Part shown: piece after piece, positions 35,489-43,373 of the stretch
How positions within the stretch are numbered: the stretch's first letter is position 1
How the letters are laid out: each line of letters starts with the position of its first letter
From: an uncultured Verrucomicrobiota bacterium
GTDB taxonomy: Bacteria; Verrucomicrobiota; Verrucomicrobiia; Opitutales; UBA9783
Direction of reading: 5' to 3'
Length of the DNA: 64,000 nucleotides
NCBI GenBank assembly: GCA_902495005.1
Contig: CABUVL010000001.1
Span: 186,001-250,000 of the forward strand
Program-made: the position numbers and the translations under genes
Notes under the pieces: model-generated
Seen by the model: only the letters and a program-made list of their open reading frames with translations
What the model was told of the DNA's origin: nothing
Databases searched by the model: none

Positions 35489-36115
35489 ATGAAGATAAAG
35501 TATTACAATGTTGATGGCGGCTTACGCGGTGAGCAAGAGTATGACATTCCAGTCTTTGAAGGTGACGCGGGGCTTCAAGCTTTGAAGGAAGTTATATTGG
35601 CCTATCAGTCGAATTTAAGACAAGGAAATGCGTGCACGAAGACACGTGGGGATGTAAAAGGTTCTGGCAAAAAGCCTTATCGTCAAAAAGGAACGGGTAT
35701 GGCACGACAAGGTGAAAAAAGAAGTCCGATTTGGCGAGGGGGAGGAGTTGTTTTTGGGCCAAAGCCACGTGATTTTTACGTATGCATTAATAAGAAAGAA
35801 AAGAAATTGGCATTAAAGCGTGCTTTGTACGATGCGGCGGTTGAAGGTAAATTGTCTGTTCTAGAAAAAGTTCTAACGATAGATCGTCCAAAAACTTCTG
35901 TTGTGGCTGAATTTTTTAATAAAATTGGATGTAACGGCAAAACTTTGTTAATTGATAGTGAATTTAATGAAAATGTCTTGCTATCTTCTCGCAATTTAAG
36001 TTGGCTGTATACGATTGATGATATGTCTTTAAATGCGTGGGACTTGTGCCGTTATCGTTCGGTAATTATGACTGAGCGTGCGTTACTTTCTTTCTTAAAA
36101 CGTATTTGTGCGTAA
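35489..36115 (+). CDS. rplD: 50S ribosomal protein L4
   Basis: Lines the exit tunnel; in E. coli it also represses the S10 operon. The 208-residue protein has the tunnel loop with TRGDVKGSGKKPYRQKGTGM and the following GGGVVFGPKPRDF. It ends one base into an ATG for the next reading frame. Confidence 0.98.
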   Translation: MKIKYYNVDGGLRGEQEYDIPVFEGDAGLQALKEVILAYQSNLRQGNACTKTRGDVKGSGKKPYRQKGTGMARQGEKRSPIWRGGGVVFGPKPRDFYVCINKKEKKLALKRALYDAAVEGKLSVLEKVLTIDRPKTSVVAEFFNKIGCNGKTLLIDSEFNENVLLSSRNLSWLYTIDDMSLNAWDLCRYRSVIMTERALLSFLKRICA

Positions 36116-36132
36116 TGAAAAGCGGAGGTATG

Positions 36133-36420
36133 ATGGAATCTTATAAGATTGTAAAAAAGTACAGAGTGACTGAGAAATCGAACGCCCTGAGTTCCGATGC
36201 GGCTTGTTATACGTTTGAAGTGCTTGCTAATGTTAATCGTTTTGAAATAAAAAGCAGCATTGAGAATGCCTTTAAGGTTAAAGTAAAAAACATATGTGTT
36301 TTAAATAGAAAACCAAAAGTAAAGCGTAGTCGGATGCGCCATGTGCGTCCCGGTTTTGTGGGTGGCATGAAGAAGGCTATGGTTACGTTGGTTAAAGGGT
36401 ATAAAATAGATTTGGCTTAA
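36133..36420 (+). CDS. rplW: 50S ribosomal protein L23
   Basis: Exit-tunnel protein and docking site for trigger factor. The protein starts MESYKIVKKYRVTEKSN and has the AFKVKVKNICVLN strand. GGAGG at 36124-36128 favours ATG 36133, giving 95 residues; ATG 36115, which overlaps the rplD stop (TAATG), and ATG 36130 are alternatives. The C-terminal half is more basic than in E. coli and carries a KVKRSRMRH stretch. Confidence 0.95.
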   Translation: MESYKIVKKYRVTEKSNALSSDAACYTFEVLANVNRFEIKSSIENAFKVKVKNICVLNRKPKVKRSRMRHVRPGFVGGMKKAMVTLVKGYKIDLA

Positions 36421-36438
36421 AGGTAAAGGAGTTTTAAT

Positions 36439-37284
36439 ATGATATTAGTAAAAAGTGTACCTTTGACGCCGGGACAACGATTCTTAGTGAAGAATAAGCT
36501 TACATTGTCCAAGAACGCTCCGGTTGCGCAATTGACAAAAGGTTTTCAACGCAGTGTTGGCCGTAATTGCTATGGCAGGGTTACCTGCAGACACCGTGGA
36601 AGTGGACATAAGCGTTTATATCGTTTCGTAGATTTCAAGCGTAACAAATTGAATATCCCTGCCGTTGTTGAATCGATCGAGTACGATCCTAACCGATCTG
36701 CACATTTGGCTCTTTTAAAGTATGCGGACGGGGAAAAGCGTTATATTTTGGCGCCTGAAGAATTGAACATTGGTGATTCGGTTGTAAGCTTAAATGAGCG
36801 CGTAACGAATTATCGCGTGGGTATGAATTTCCCCCTGTCGTGTATTCCATTATCTGTCACTGTACACGCCGTTGAATTGACACCGGGCAATGGTGCGCAA
36901 TTGGCTCGCAGTGCGGGTGCTGGTTTGGAATTGGTTAGTTTGGAAAATGGGTATGCGTCTTTAAAGATGCCGAGTGGAGAAATTCGCTTAGTAGATGCTC
37001 GTTGCCGGGCGACCATTGGACGTGTTGGTAATGTTGACCATCAAAACGTTATTTTAGGTAAGGCGGGTCGTAAACGTTGGAAAGGCTTTAGGCCCAGTGT
37101 TAGAGGTGTGGCCATGAATCCTGTTGATCACCCAATGGGTGGTGGACAAACGGGAGGTGGTAACCATCCTGTATCGCCGTGGGGACAATTCGCGAAAGGT
37201 TTTATGACGCGTAAACGTAGCAATAAGACAAATAAGTACATATTGATACGTCGTAATGGGAAAAAGTTAAAAAAGGATAATTAA
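36439..37284 (+). CDS. rplB: 50S ribosomal protein L2
   Basis: Universal large-subunit protein needed for subunit joining and peptidyl-transferase assembly. The 281-residue protein has the SH3-like domain and the C-terminal signature VAMNPVDHPMGGGQTGGG with NHPVSPWG, including the His near the catalytic centre. GGAG lies 10 bases before the ATG. Confidence 0.98.
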   Translation: MILVKSVPLTPGQRFLVKNKLTLSKNAPVAQLTKGFQRSVGRNCYGRVTCRHRGSGHKRLYRFVDFKRNKLNIPAVVESIEYDPNRSAHLALLKYADGEKRYILAPEELNIGDSVVSLNERVTNYRVGMNFPLSCIPLSVTVHAVELTPGNGAQLARSAGAGLELVSLENGYASLKMPSGEIRLVDARCRATIGRVGNVDHQNVILGKAGRKRWKGFRPSVRGVAMNPVDHPMGGGQTGGGNHPVSPWGQFAKGFMTRKRSNKTNKYILIRRNGKKLKKDN

Positions 37285-37289
37285 TTTTT

Positions 37290-37565
37290 ATGGCACGTTC
37301 GTTAAAAAAGGGGTTTTTTGTAGATCCTAAGTTAATGGATAAGGTGGACTTATCTCAGAAATCTGGGAATAAAAAACCTATTCAAACTTGGTCCCGTCGC
37401 TCTACGATTACGCCAGAGTTTGTTGGTTTGAATTTTAATGTTCACAATGGGAAGGTATTTTTCCCGGTTTATGTCACTGAAAATATGGTGGGACATAAAT
37501 TAGGGGAATTTGCGCCAACAAGAACTTTTAAAACACACAATCCTCATACACAAAAGAAAGTCTGA
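37290..37565 (+). CDS. rpsS: 30S ribosomal protein S19
   Basis: Head protein at the subunit bridge. The 91-residue protein begins MARSLKKGFFVD and has the signature HNGKVFFPVYVTENMVGHKL and FAPTRTFKTH. It starts five bases after rplB, and its stop overlaps the rplV start by one base (TGATG). Confidence 0.98.
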   Translation: MARSLKKGFFVDPKLMDKVDLSQKSGNKKPIQTWSRRSTITPEFVGLNFNVHNGKVFFPVYVTENMVGHKLGEFAPTRTFKTHNPHTQKKV

Positions 37566-37924
37566 TGAAAATTCAAGCGTTAACAAAGTATGTGCGAATT
37601 TCTCCATTGAAAATGCGAGTATTGGCTCGTGGTTTGGTAGGTATGCCAGCGGATGATGCGGTACAAACCTTGAAGTGGATTCCGAAAAAATCAGCACGTT
37701 TGATATTGAAAACATTAAAGAGTGCCATCGCAAACGCGGAGAATAATTTTAATTTATCCAGAGACCAATTGGTTTTGTCCGAAGCGATGATCGATGAAGG
37801 TTCGGTACTGAAACGTTTTCAACCGGTATCTCGTGGTTCGGCGCATCCAATTAGAAAACGTACAAGCCATATTAAAATTGTATTGACCTCTGTTGATAAG
37901 GTTGAACAAAATCATAAGGAATAA
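37565..37924 (+). CDS. rplV: 50S ribosomal protein L22
   Basis: Exit-tunnel constriction protein. The 119-residue protein begins with KYVRISPLKMRVLARGLVG, and its beta-hairpin tip contains the signature RGSAHPIRKRTSHIKIVL. It is coupled to rpsS by overlapping stop and start codons. Confidence 0.98.
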   Translation: MKIQALTKYVRISPLKMRVLARGLVGMPADDAVQTLKWIPKKSARLILKTLKSAIANAENNFNLSRDQLVLSEAMIDEGSVLKRFQPVSRGSAHPIRKRTSHIKIVLTSVDKVEQNHKE

Positions 37925-37927
37925 ATT

Positions 37928-38551
37928 ATGGGACAGAAGGTAAATCCTATTGGTTTTCGTCTTTCAGTACGTAGAGATTGGCGGTCACGTTGGTATGCTT
38001 CCAGTAAGAATTATGCTTCTTGGATTGAAGAGGATTATAAGATTCGTGACTTCCTTCAAAAGAAGTTGCGCTATGCTTCGGTACAAGATATTTTGTTGGA
38101 ACGTGCGGGTACACGCATTCGTGTAACGGTTTTGAGTGGGCGCCCAGGTGTTATTATTGGAAGAAAGGGTCAGGAGCTCGAGAAGCTTAAGGATCAATTG
38201 CAAAAGGCGATTAATAAAGAAGTTTTGCTCGATATCCAAGAGGTTAAGAAGCCCGATGTGGTTGCGCAATTAATCGCAGAAAATGTTGCCTTACAATTGG
38301 AGCGCCGTGTATCTTTTAGACGTGCTATGAAAAAGGCAGTTCAGTTGGCCATGAGCATGGGAGTTAAAGGCATCCGTTTGCAATGTTCAGGCCGTTTGGG
38401 TGGAGCTGAAATTGCGAGAACAGAATCTCAGCGTGCCGGCAGTGTACCTTTGCACACTTTACGTGCAGATGTCGATTACGGTTTTGATAAAGCTCAAACC
38501 GTGTACGGTGCCATTGGGGTAAAATGTTGGGTATGTCATAATAATAATTAA
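37928..38551 (+). CDS. rpsC: 30S ribosomal protein S3
   Basis: mRNA-entry protein with an N-terminal KH domain (VIIGRKGQELEKL near residue 75) and the C-terminal domain with GVKGIRLQCSGRLGGAEIAR. The 207 residues are shorter than the 233 of E. coli because the basic C-terminal tail is missing. The last residues (CWVCHNNN) include a Cys-x-x-Cys. Confidence 0.98.
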   Translation: MGQKVNPIGFRLSVRRDWRSRWYASSKNYASWIEEDYKIRDFLQKKLRYASVQDILLERAGTRIRVTVLSGRPGVIIGRKGQELEKLKDQLQKAINKEVLLDIQEVKKPDVVAQLIAENVALQLERRVSFRRAMKKAVQLAMSMGVKGIRLQCSGRLGGAEIARTESQRAGSVPLHTLRADVDYGFDKAQTVYGAIGVKCWVCHNNN

Positions 38552-38569
38552 ACGATTGGAGGATTTTCT

Positions 38570-39001
38570 ATGGCAATTTTACTTCCGGCTAAGACAAAAT
38601 ATCGTAAAGTTCAAAAGGGACGTATTTACGGTAATGCAAAGGGTGGCGATAAATTGGCGTTTGGTGATTTTGGAATTCAAGTGTTAGAACGCGGTCGTAT
38701 TACCGCTGCCCAATTAGAGGCGGCTCGTGTTGCAATCAATCGGCACTTGAAAAGAAAAGGAAAAATGTGGATGAGGGTATTCCCACACAAGCCGATTACG
38801 AGAAAGCCTGCCGAAACTCGTATGGGTAAAGGAAAAGGTAATGTAGAGTATTGGGTGGCTATTGCAAAACCGGGCATGGTTTTATTTGAATTGGCCGGTG
38901 TTTCTTTGGCAACCGCGAGAGAAGCTATGAGTTTGGCAGATCGAAAATTAAGTTTGCGGTGCCGATTCTTAAATAGAGAAGATTTGAATCAGCGTTTCTG
39001 A
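38570..39001 (+). CDS. rplP: 50S ribosomal protein L16
   Basis: Contacts A- and P-site tRNA. The 143-residue protein starts with LLPAKTKYRKVQKGR and has the signature RMGKGKGNVEYWVA near residue 84, with the preceding IFPHKPITRKPAETR-type segment (here VFPHKP). A GGAGG lies upstream of the ATG. Confidence 0.98.
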   Translation: MAILLPAKTKYRKVQKGRIYGNAKGGDKLAFGDFGIQVLERGRITAAQLEAARVAINRHLKRKGKMWMRVFPHKPITRKPAETRMGKGKGNVEYWVAIAKPGMVLFELAGVSLATAREAMSLADRKLSLRCRFLNREDLNQRF

Positions 39002-39011
39002 GAGGTGTTCT

Positions 39012-39206
39012 ATGAAAATGGAGGATTTGTTGAAATTAACAGAAGGAGAGTTGCATGAGCGCCTTGACAAGTGTTCTCAAGAATATTTTGAGTTAAAAAT
39101 GAAGAAAGGCTTGGGGCAACTTAAGGCACCTTCAGACATCTGTAAGCTAAAGAAGGATATGGCTCAAATAAAAGGCGTATTATCGCAAAAGCTGATGCAA
39201 AAGTAA
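39012..39206 (+). CDS. rpmC: 50S ribosomal protein L29
   Basis: Small helical protein beside the exit tunnel. It has 64 residues, and two helices are evident, with the family ELKMKKGLGQLKAPSDICKLKKDMAQIK pattern in the middle (residues 27-54). It lies between rplP and rpsQ as usual. An upstream AGAGGTG serves as ribosome-binding site. Confidence 0.96.
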   Translation: MKMEDLLKLTEGELHERLDKCSQEYFELKMKKGLGQLKAPSDICKLKKDMAQIKGVLSQKLMQK

Positions 39207-39221
39207 TGAGGGTGAAAAATA

Positions 39222-39494
39222 ATGGAAAATAATTTGGAAAAAAGAAAGCAACGTAAGACCCTTGTGGGCTTAGTTGAGAGTCGTTCTGGAGACAAATCGA
39301 TAAAGGTGGTCTTTTTTTATAAGCAACCGCATCCTCTTTATCGTAAGGAGATCAAGCGTAAGACGGTACTGTATGTGCATGACGCAGAAAATGCTTGTAA
39401 TGTAGGTGATACAGTGGAGATTATGTCCGTACGCCCTTTAAGCCATTTAAAGCGTTGGCGTGTCGTCCGTATTGTAGAAAAGGTTCAAGCGTAG
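39222..39494 (+). CDS. rpsQ: 30S ribosomal protein S17
   Basis: Early 16S 5'-domain binder with an OB fold. The 90-residue protein has RKTLVGLVESRSGDKSIKV and the C-terminal signature VGDTVEIMSVRPLSHLKRWR. It is slightly longer at the N-terminus than E. coli S17. It belongs to the tight rplP-rpmC-rpsQ group. Confidence 0.98.
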   Translation: MENNLEKRKQRKTLVGLVESRSGDKSIKVVFFYKQPHPLYRKEIKRKTVLYVHDAENACNVGDTVEIMSVRPLSHLKRWRVVRIVEKVQA

Positions 39495-39509
39495 AAAAAG
39501 AGGTGTCTT

Positions 39510-39875
39510 ATGTTACAAATGAATAGCATAATGGAAGTTGCGGATAACACAGGGGCCAAGTATGTTTCGATGATTCGTCGCTTGGGACAAAACAAGCGTA
39601 CGGCCAAGGTGGGTGACATTATCATTGGATCCGTCAAAGAAAGTACGCCGGAAGCCAGTGTTAAAAAAGGTTCAGTCGTTCGTGCCGTTATCGTTAGAAC
39701 AAAGGCTCCTATCGCACGTAAGGATGGCAGTGTGTTACGTTTTGATTCCAATGCGTGTATTATTATTGATGCTAGCAATAATCCAAAAGGTACACGTGTC
39801 TTTGGGCCAGTTGCTCGCGAATTGCGTCAAAAGAATTTTATGAAAATTATTTCATTAGCTCCGGAGGTCCTATGA
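39510..39875 (+). CDS. rplN: 50S ribosomal protein L14
   Basis: Subunit-bridge protein. The 121-residue protein has the start MLQMNSIMEVADNTGAKYV and the signature APIARKDGSVLRFDSNACI. Its last four bases overlap the rplX start (ATGA), so the two are coupled. Confidence 0.98.
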   Translation: MLQMNSIMEVADNTGAKYVSMIRRLGQNKRTAKVGDIIIGSVKESTPEASVKKGSVVRAVIVRTKAPIARKDGSVLRFDSNACIIIDASNNPKGTRVFGPVARELRQKNFMKIISLAPEVL

Positions 39876-40120
39876 AGTATCATTTGAAAAAAGATGATGA
39901 GGTTATTGTGATTGCCGGCGCCCAAAAAGGGAAAAAAGGCAAGGTTCTTTCAATTGTACGAGAGAAACAACAAGTTTTGGTTGAGGGGGTTAATTTGCGT
40001 AAAAAGCATATGAAAAAGACGCAAAACAATCCATCGGGTAGTATTGTTGAGAAGGAAATGCCCATTCATTATTCCAATGTTATGTTGGCTTCCAAGATGA
40101 AGGATCGTTCGCAAAAATAG
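39872..40120 (+). CDS. rplX: 50S ribosomal protein L24
   Basis: Assembly initiator with a KOW domain. The 82-residue protein begins MKYHLKKDDEVIVIAGAQKG and has VEGVNLRKKHMKKTQNNPSG. This is the short form. It overlaps rplN by four bases. Confidence 0.97.
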   Translation: MKYHLKKDDEVIVIAGAQKGKKGKVLSIVREKQQVLVEGVNLRKKHMKKTQNNPSGSIVEKEMPIHYSNVMLASKMKDRSQK

Positions 40121-40160
40121 CTTTACTTGAAATAAAATTTTTTAAAAGAGAGTATTTTAC

Positions 40161-40706
40161 ATGAAAGATAAACCGATATTAAAGGATTATTATTTTGAGA
40201 AAGTCGTTCCGGCCTTAAAAGATCAATTTGGATATACCAATATTCATGTCGTACCTGCGGTTGAAAAAGTAGTCTTGAATTCTAGAATCAATGCAGATGC
40301 CGACAAGGCGCACGTCGCTCAGGTTGTGAAGGAGCTGGGTTTAATTACTGGGCAAAAGCCTTTAATTACAAGGGCTAAGAAAAGTATCTCAAATTTTAAG
40401 TTGAGACAAGGCATGCCGGCCGGGGTTAAGGTGACTTTGCGTGGGAATAGAATGTATGATTTTTTGTACAGATTGATTCATATTGCCCTTCCTGTAATCC
40501 GTGATTTTCGCGGTGTTTCAAGGCGGATGGATAAGCGTGGCAATTTAAATATAGGTATTGTCGATCATACAATTTTCCCTGAAATTAAAGTTGAGTCGAG
40601 CAATCGTCAGAATATTGGCTTGGATATCGCAATTGTTACCACGGCACGTTCTGATAAAGAAGGCTTGAGTTTATTAGAGAATTTAGGTATAGCATTTAGG
40701 AAATAG
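40161..40706 (+). CDS. rplE: 50S ribosomal protein L5
   Basis: Binds 5S rRNA and P-site tRNA. The 181-residue protein has YTNIHVVPAVEKVVLN, TGQKPLITRAKKSISNFKLR and the RDFRGVSRRMDKRGNLNIGI region. It follows rplX by 40 bases. Confidence 0.98.
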   Translation: MKDKPILKDYYFEKVVPALKDQFGYTNIHVVPAVEKVVLNSRINADADKAHVAQVVKELGLITGQKPLITRAKKSISNFKLRQGMPAGVKVTLRGNRMYDFLYRLIHIALPVIRDFRGVSRRMDKRGNLNIGIVDHTIFPEIKVESSNRQNIGLDIAIVTTARSDKEGLSLLENLGIAFRK

Positions 40707-40713
40707 GACTTTT

Positions 40714-41019
40714 ATGGCAAAAAAATCTTCCATAGAGCGGAATAAGAAAAGAATGCGTTTAGTAGAAAAATGTGCATCAAGACGCAAGGAATTAAAACAA
40801 CTTTTGTTGAATCCTAATATTTCTGATGAAGAATTTTTTAGGGCACAAAGAGAATTGTTTTTATTGCCCAGAAATTCTTCTGCGGTGCGTTTGAAAAATC
40901 GTTGTTCTATTACAGGGCGTGCTCGTGGTTATTTTGGAAAGTTTGGGCTTTCTCGTTTGACATTACGAGAGTTTGCTTTAAAAGGTTTGTTGCCGGGAGT
41001 AACAAAGGCTTCTTGGTAA
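40714..41019 (+). CDS. rpsN: 30S ribosomal protein S14, zinc-free long form
   Basis: The 101-residue protein is the long C-minus type: the C-terminal part RLKNRCSITGRARGYFGKF has only one Cys and no CxxC pairs, so it binds no zinc, in contrast to the 61-residue zinc form. It ends with the usual GVTKASW. Confidence 0.98.
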   Translation: MAKKSSIERNKKRMRLVEKCASRRKELKQLLLNPNISDEEFFRAQRELFLLPRNSSAVRLKNRCSITGRARGYFGKFGLSRLTLREFALKGLLPGVTKASW

Positions 41020-41028
41020 GGAGAATAT

Positions 41029-41418
41029 ATGGATACAATAGGTGATTTTTTAACGATCATTCGTAATGCCGTACGTGCGCATAAGCCTACCTGTGTTGTT
41101 CAGTTTTCGAATATACGTAAGGCAATTGCTGTATTGTTGAAACAAGAAGGCTATATCGCGAATGTTGATGAACTTGAAAATGAAAAGGGCTTGCGAAATT
41201 TAGTTCTTTCATTGAAGTACGTCAAAGGTGTACCTACCTTGAACGTGTTAAAGCGTTGTAGCACACCGGGTGCACGTTGGTACGTGGGTAAGGACAAAAT
41301 TCCAAACGTGTTGGATGGATTAGGCTTATGTGTTTTGTCAACTTCACAAGGGATTTTGAGCGGTCGCCAAGCTAAGAAATTAGGTGTTGGTGGTGAATTA
41401 ATTTGCAAAGTTTGGTAA
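41029..41418 (+). CDS. rpsH: 30S ribosomal protein S8
   Basis: Central-domain 16S binder and, in E. coli, the spc-operon repressor. The 129-residue protein begins MDTIGDFLTIIRNAVRAHK and ends with the signature LSTSQGILSGRQAKKLGVGG. The length is normal. Confidence 0.98.
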   Translation: MDTIGDFLTIIRNAVRAHKPTCVVQFSNIRKAIAVLLKQEGYIANVDELENEKGLRNLVLSLKYVKGVPTLNVLKRCSTPGARWYVGKDKIPNVLDGLGLCVLSTSQGILSGRQAKKLGVGGELICKVW

Positions 41419-41421
41419 GTT

Positions 41422-41958
41422 ATGAGCAGGAAAGGAAAACTTCCTATTGATTTAGGGGACAAGGTAAAGGTAGATATTGCTGGTTCAGAAATCACTGTAA
41501 CAGGTCCCAAAGGGGTGCTCAAAAAATCTTTTGCGCCATGCGTAAAATTTCAATTGGAGTCACAACATTTATCTGTAATACCTACAGGCGCAGATCGTTT
41601 TTCTCAAGCCATGCATGGTACGGCACGTTCTATTGTGGCCAACATGGTTCAAGGCGTTCAGAACGTTTTTTCAAAAGATTTGGAAATTCAAGGCGTTGGT
41701 TTTAAAGCCGCCGTTGAGGGTTCGGTTTTGAATTTAGCCTTAGGATTTTCTCATCCCATTAAGTATAATATTCCCAATGGAATTTCGATTCAGGTAAAAG
41801 AAGGTACTAAAATCCATGTGGAAGGGATGGATAAGCATTTGGTGGGTCAAGTTGCTGCAGATATTAAGTGTTATTATCCTGTAGAACCGTACAAAGGTAA
41901 GGGGGTTCGAATTGTTGGAGAATTTGTACGGCATAAGGAAGGTAAAAAGAAAGCGTGA
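41422..41958 (+). CDS. rplF: 50S ribosomal protein L6
   Basis: Near the factor-binding site. The 178-residue protein starts SRKGKLPIDL, has two related alpha/beta domains and ends with the signature YKGKGVRIVGEFVRHKEGKK (common form PYKGKGIRY). It starts three bases after rpsH. Confidence 0.98.
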   Translation: MSRKGKLPIDLGDKVKVDIAGSEITVTGPKGVLKKSFAPCVKFQLESQHLSVIPTGADRFSQAMHGTARSIVANMVQGVQNVFSKDLEIQGVGFKAAVEGSVLNLALGFSHPIKYNIPNGISIQVKEGTKIHVEGMDKHLVGQVAADIKCYYPVEPYKGKGVRIVGEFVRHKEGKKKA

Positions 41959-41964
41959 TGAAAA

Positions 41965-42330
41965 ATGATGAAATTATTTGAAAAGCAACGTTTGGAACAA
42001 AATCGACGTTTTAGGATTCGTTCTAAGGTGAAGGGCACGTTAGAGCGTCCTAGGATGGCTCTTTGTTTGTCCAATAAGCACATTTATGTTCAATGCATAG
42101 ATGACACAAAAGGGAATACGTTGAAAGCTTTGTCTTCTTTGTCAAAGGACCTGAGGTCTCAAAAGCTGAAACCCAATTGTGCGGGTGCAGAAGCGTTTGG
42201 CAAGTTGTTTGGTGCCTTCTTAAAAGAACAAGGAATCTTATCTGTTGTGTTTGATCGTGCGGGACGTTCTTATCACGGTTGTGTAAAGGCGTTTGCTGAA
42301 GCGGTAAGATCTCAAGGTATTAATTTTTGA
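41965..42330 (+). CDS. rplR: 50S ribosomal protein L18
   Basis: 5S rRNA-binding protein. The 121-residue protein has RIRSKVKGTLERPRMALCLSNKHIYVQ and ends with the family segment FDRAGRSYHGCVKAFAEAVR. The two adjacent ATGs at 41965 and 41968 cannot be separated. It starts six bases after rplF. Confidence 0.97.
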   Translation: MMKLFEKQRLEQNRRFRIRSKVKGTLERPRMALCLSNKHIYVQCIDDTKGNTLKALSSLSKDLRSQKLKPNCAGAEAFGKLFGAFLKEQGILSVVFDRAGRSYHGCVKAFAEAVRSQGINF

Positions 42331-42341
42331 TGAATTGATTT

Positions 42342-42905
42342 ATGATGACGACGAATGAAGATAAAAAGCCCACGCAGGTTAAAGAAGATTTAGGTTCGCA
42401 AGCTGGGACTACTAATTCGGAATTTGTTCAAGATTGGAGTGAAAAAGTGGTTCACATCAATCGTTGTGCTAAAGTAGTTAAAGGTGGGCGTCGTTTTAGT
42501 TTTGGCGTTCTTGTTGTAGTTGGCAATAAGAATGGGCTTGTGGGGGTCGGTCAAGGTAAGGCAAAAGAGGTTGCTGATGCGATTCGCAAGGCCAGTGAAA
42601 ATGCAAAAAAACATTTTTACCAAGTCGCTTTACTACGCAATACAATCCCCCATGTAACAACGGGAATAGCCGATGGAGGTCGTGTTATTTTGCGTCCTGC
42701 TTGTCCTGGAACCGGTATTATTGCTGGCGGGGGCGTAAGGGCTGTCTTGGAAATGATTGGAGTTAAAGATGTCTTGTCAAAGTCTTTAGGCTCTAATAAT
42801 AATTTGGCAATGGTAAGAGCTACGATAAACGCTTTGTTAAAGTTGAAGACCAAAGAACAATTGTTGGCCTTGAGGCAAGCGGAAGCAGATGTTTTTGAAG
42901 AGTAA
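42342..42905 (+). CDS. rpsE: 30S ribosomal protein S5
   Basis: Fidelity protein at the mRNA entry. The 187-residue protein has the N-terminal double-stranded RNA-binding-like domain (GRRFSFGVLVVVGNKNGLVG) and the C-terminal TGIIAGGGVRAVLEMIGV. An extra Lys/Glu-rich N-terminal stretch of about 25 residues precedes it. rplO follows directly with no room for rpmD. Confidence 0.98.
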   Translation: MMTTNEDKKPTQVKEDLGSQAGTTNSEFVQDWSEKVVHINRCAKVVKGGRRFSFGVLVVVGNKNGLVGVGQGKAKEVADAIRKASENAKKHFYQVALLRNTIPHVTTGIADGGRVILRPACPGTGIIAGGGVRAVLEMIGVKDVLSKSLGSNNNLAMVRATINALLKLKTKEQLLALRQAEADVFEE

Positions 42906-42921
42906 TTAAAGGGAAATAAAT

Positions 42922-43365
42922 ATGGAATTAAATAGTTTACCAAAGACTTTGAGCCGTCTTAAAAAAACGAAGCGCCTCGGTTGTGGTCGTGGTAGTGGGC
43001 ACGGTAAAACTTCTTCTAGGGGTAATAAGGGTGGAAATGCTCGTTCGGGATATTCCACGCCAACCAATTTTTCTGGTATTCCTCTCTATCGCCGTTTACC
43101 AAAACGTGGGTTTAATAACGCTAATTTTAAAAATCGGTACAATATAATTTCTTTAACGCAATTGGAAGAGAAATTAGCGCCCGATTTTGCAGATGTTGTG
43201 GATAAGCCATTGTTGTTGAAGCTTGGCCTAATTGACGATGCATCTTTGCCGGTTAAATTATTAGGTGGAGAAATTAAGCGTGGTTTCCGTGTAAGTTTAG
43301 ATAAGATTACTGCCAATGCGAAAGCGCAACTAGAGTCGCTTGGTGGAACGTTTATTGAAAAATAA
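42922..43365 (+). CDS. rplO: 50S ribosomal protein L15
   Basis: Late-assembly protein. The 147-residue protein starts with LNSLPKTLSRLKKTKRLGCG, has GSGHGKTSSRGNKGG and ends with KITANAKAQLESLGG. It directly follows rpsE (16-base gap), a position normally held by rpmD (L30). Confidence 0.97.
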   Translation: MELNSLPKTLSRLKKTKRLGCGRGSGHGKTSSRGNKGGNARSGYSTPTNFSGIPLYRRLPKRGFNNANFKNRYNIISLTQLEEKLAPDFADVVDKPLLLKLGLIDDASLPVKLLGGEIKRGFRVSLDKITANAKAQLESLGGTFIEK

Positions 43366-43373
43366 TTCATTGT

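Noticed and set aside
42906..42921. rpmD (L30) between rpsE and rplO
   Set aside because: Only 16 bases separate the two genes, so there is no room for it.
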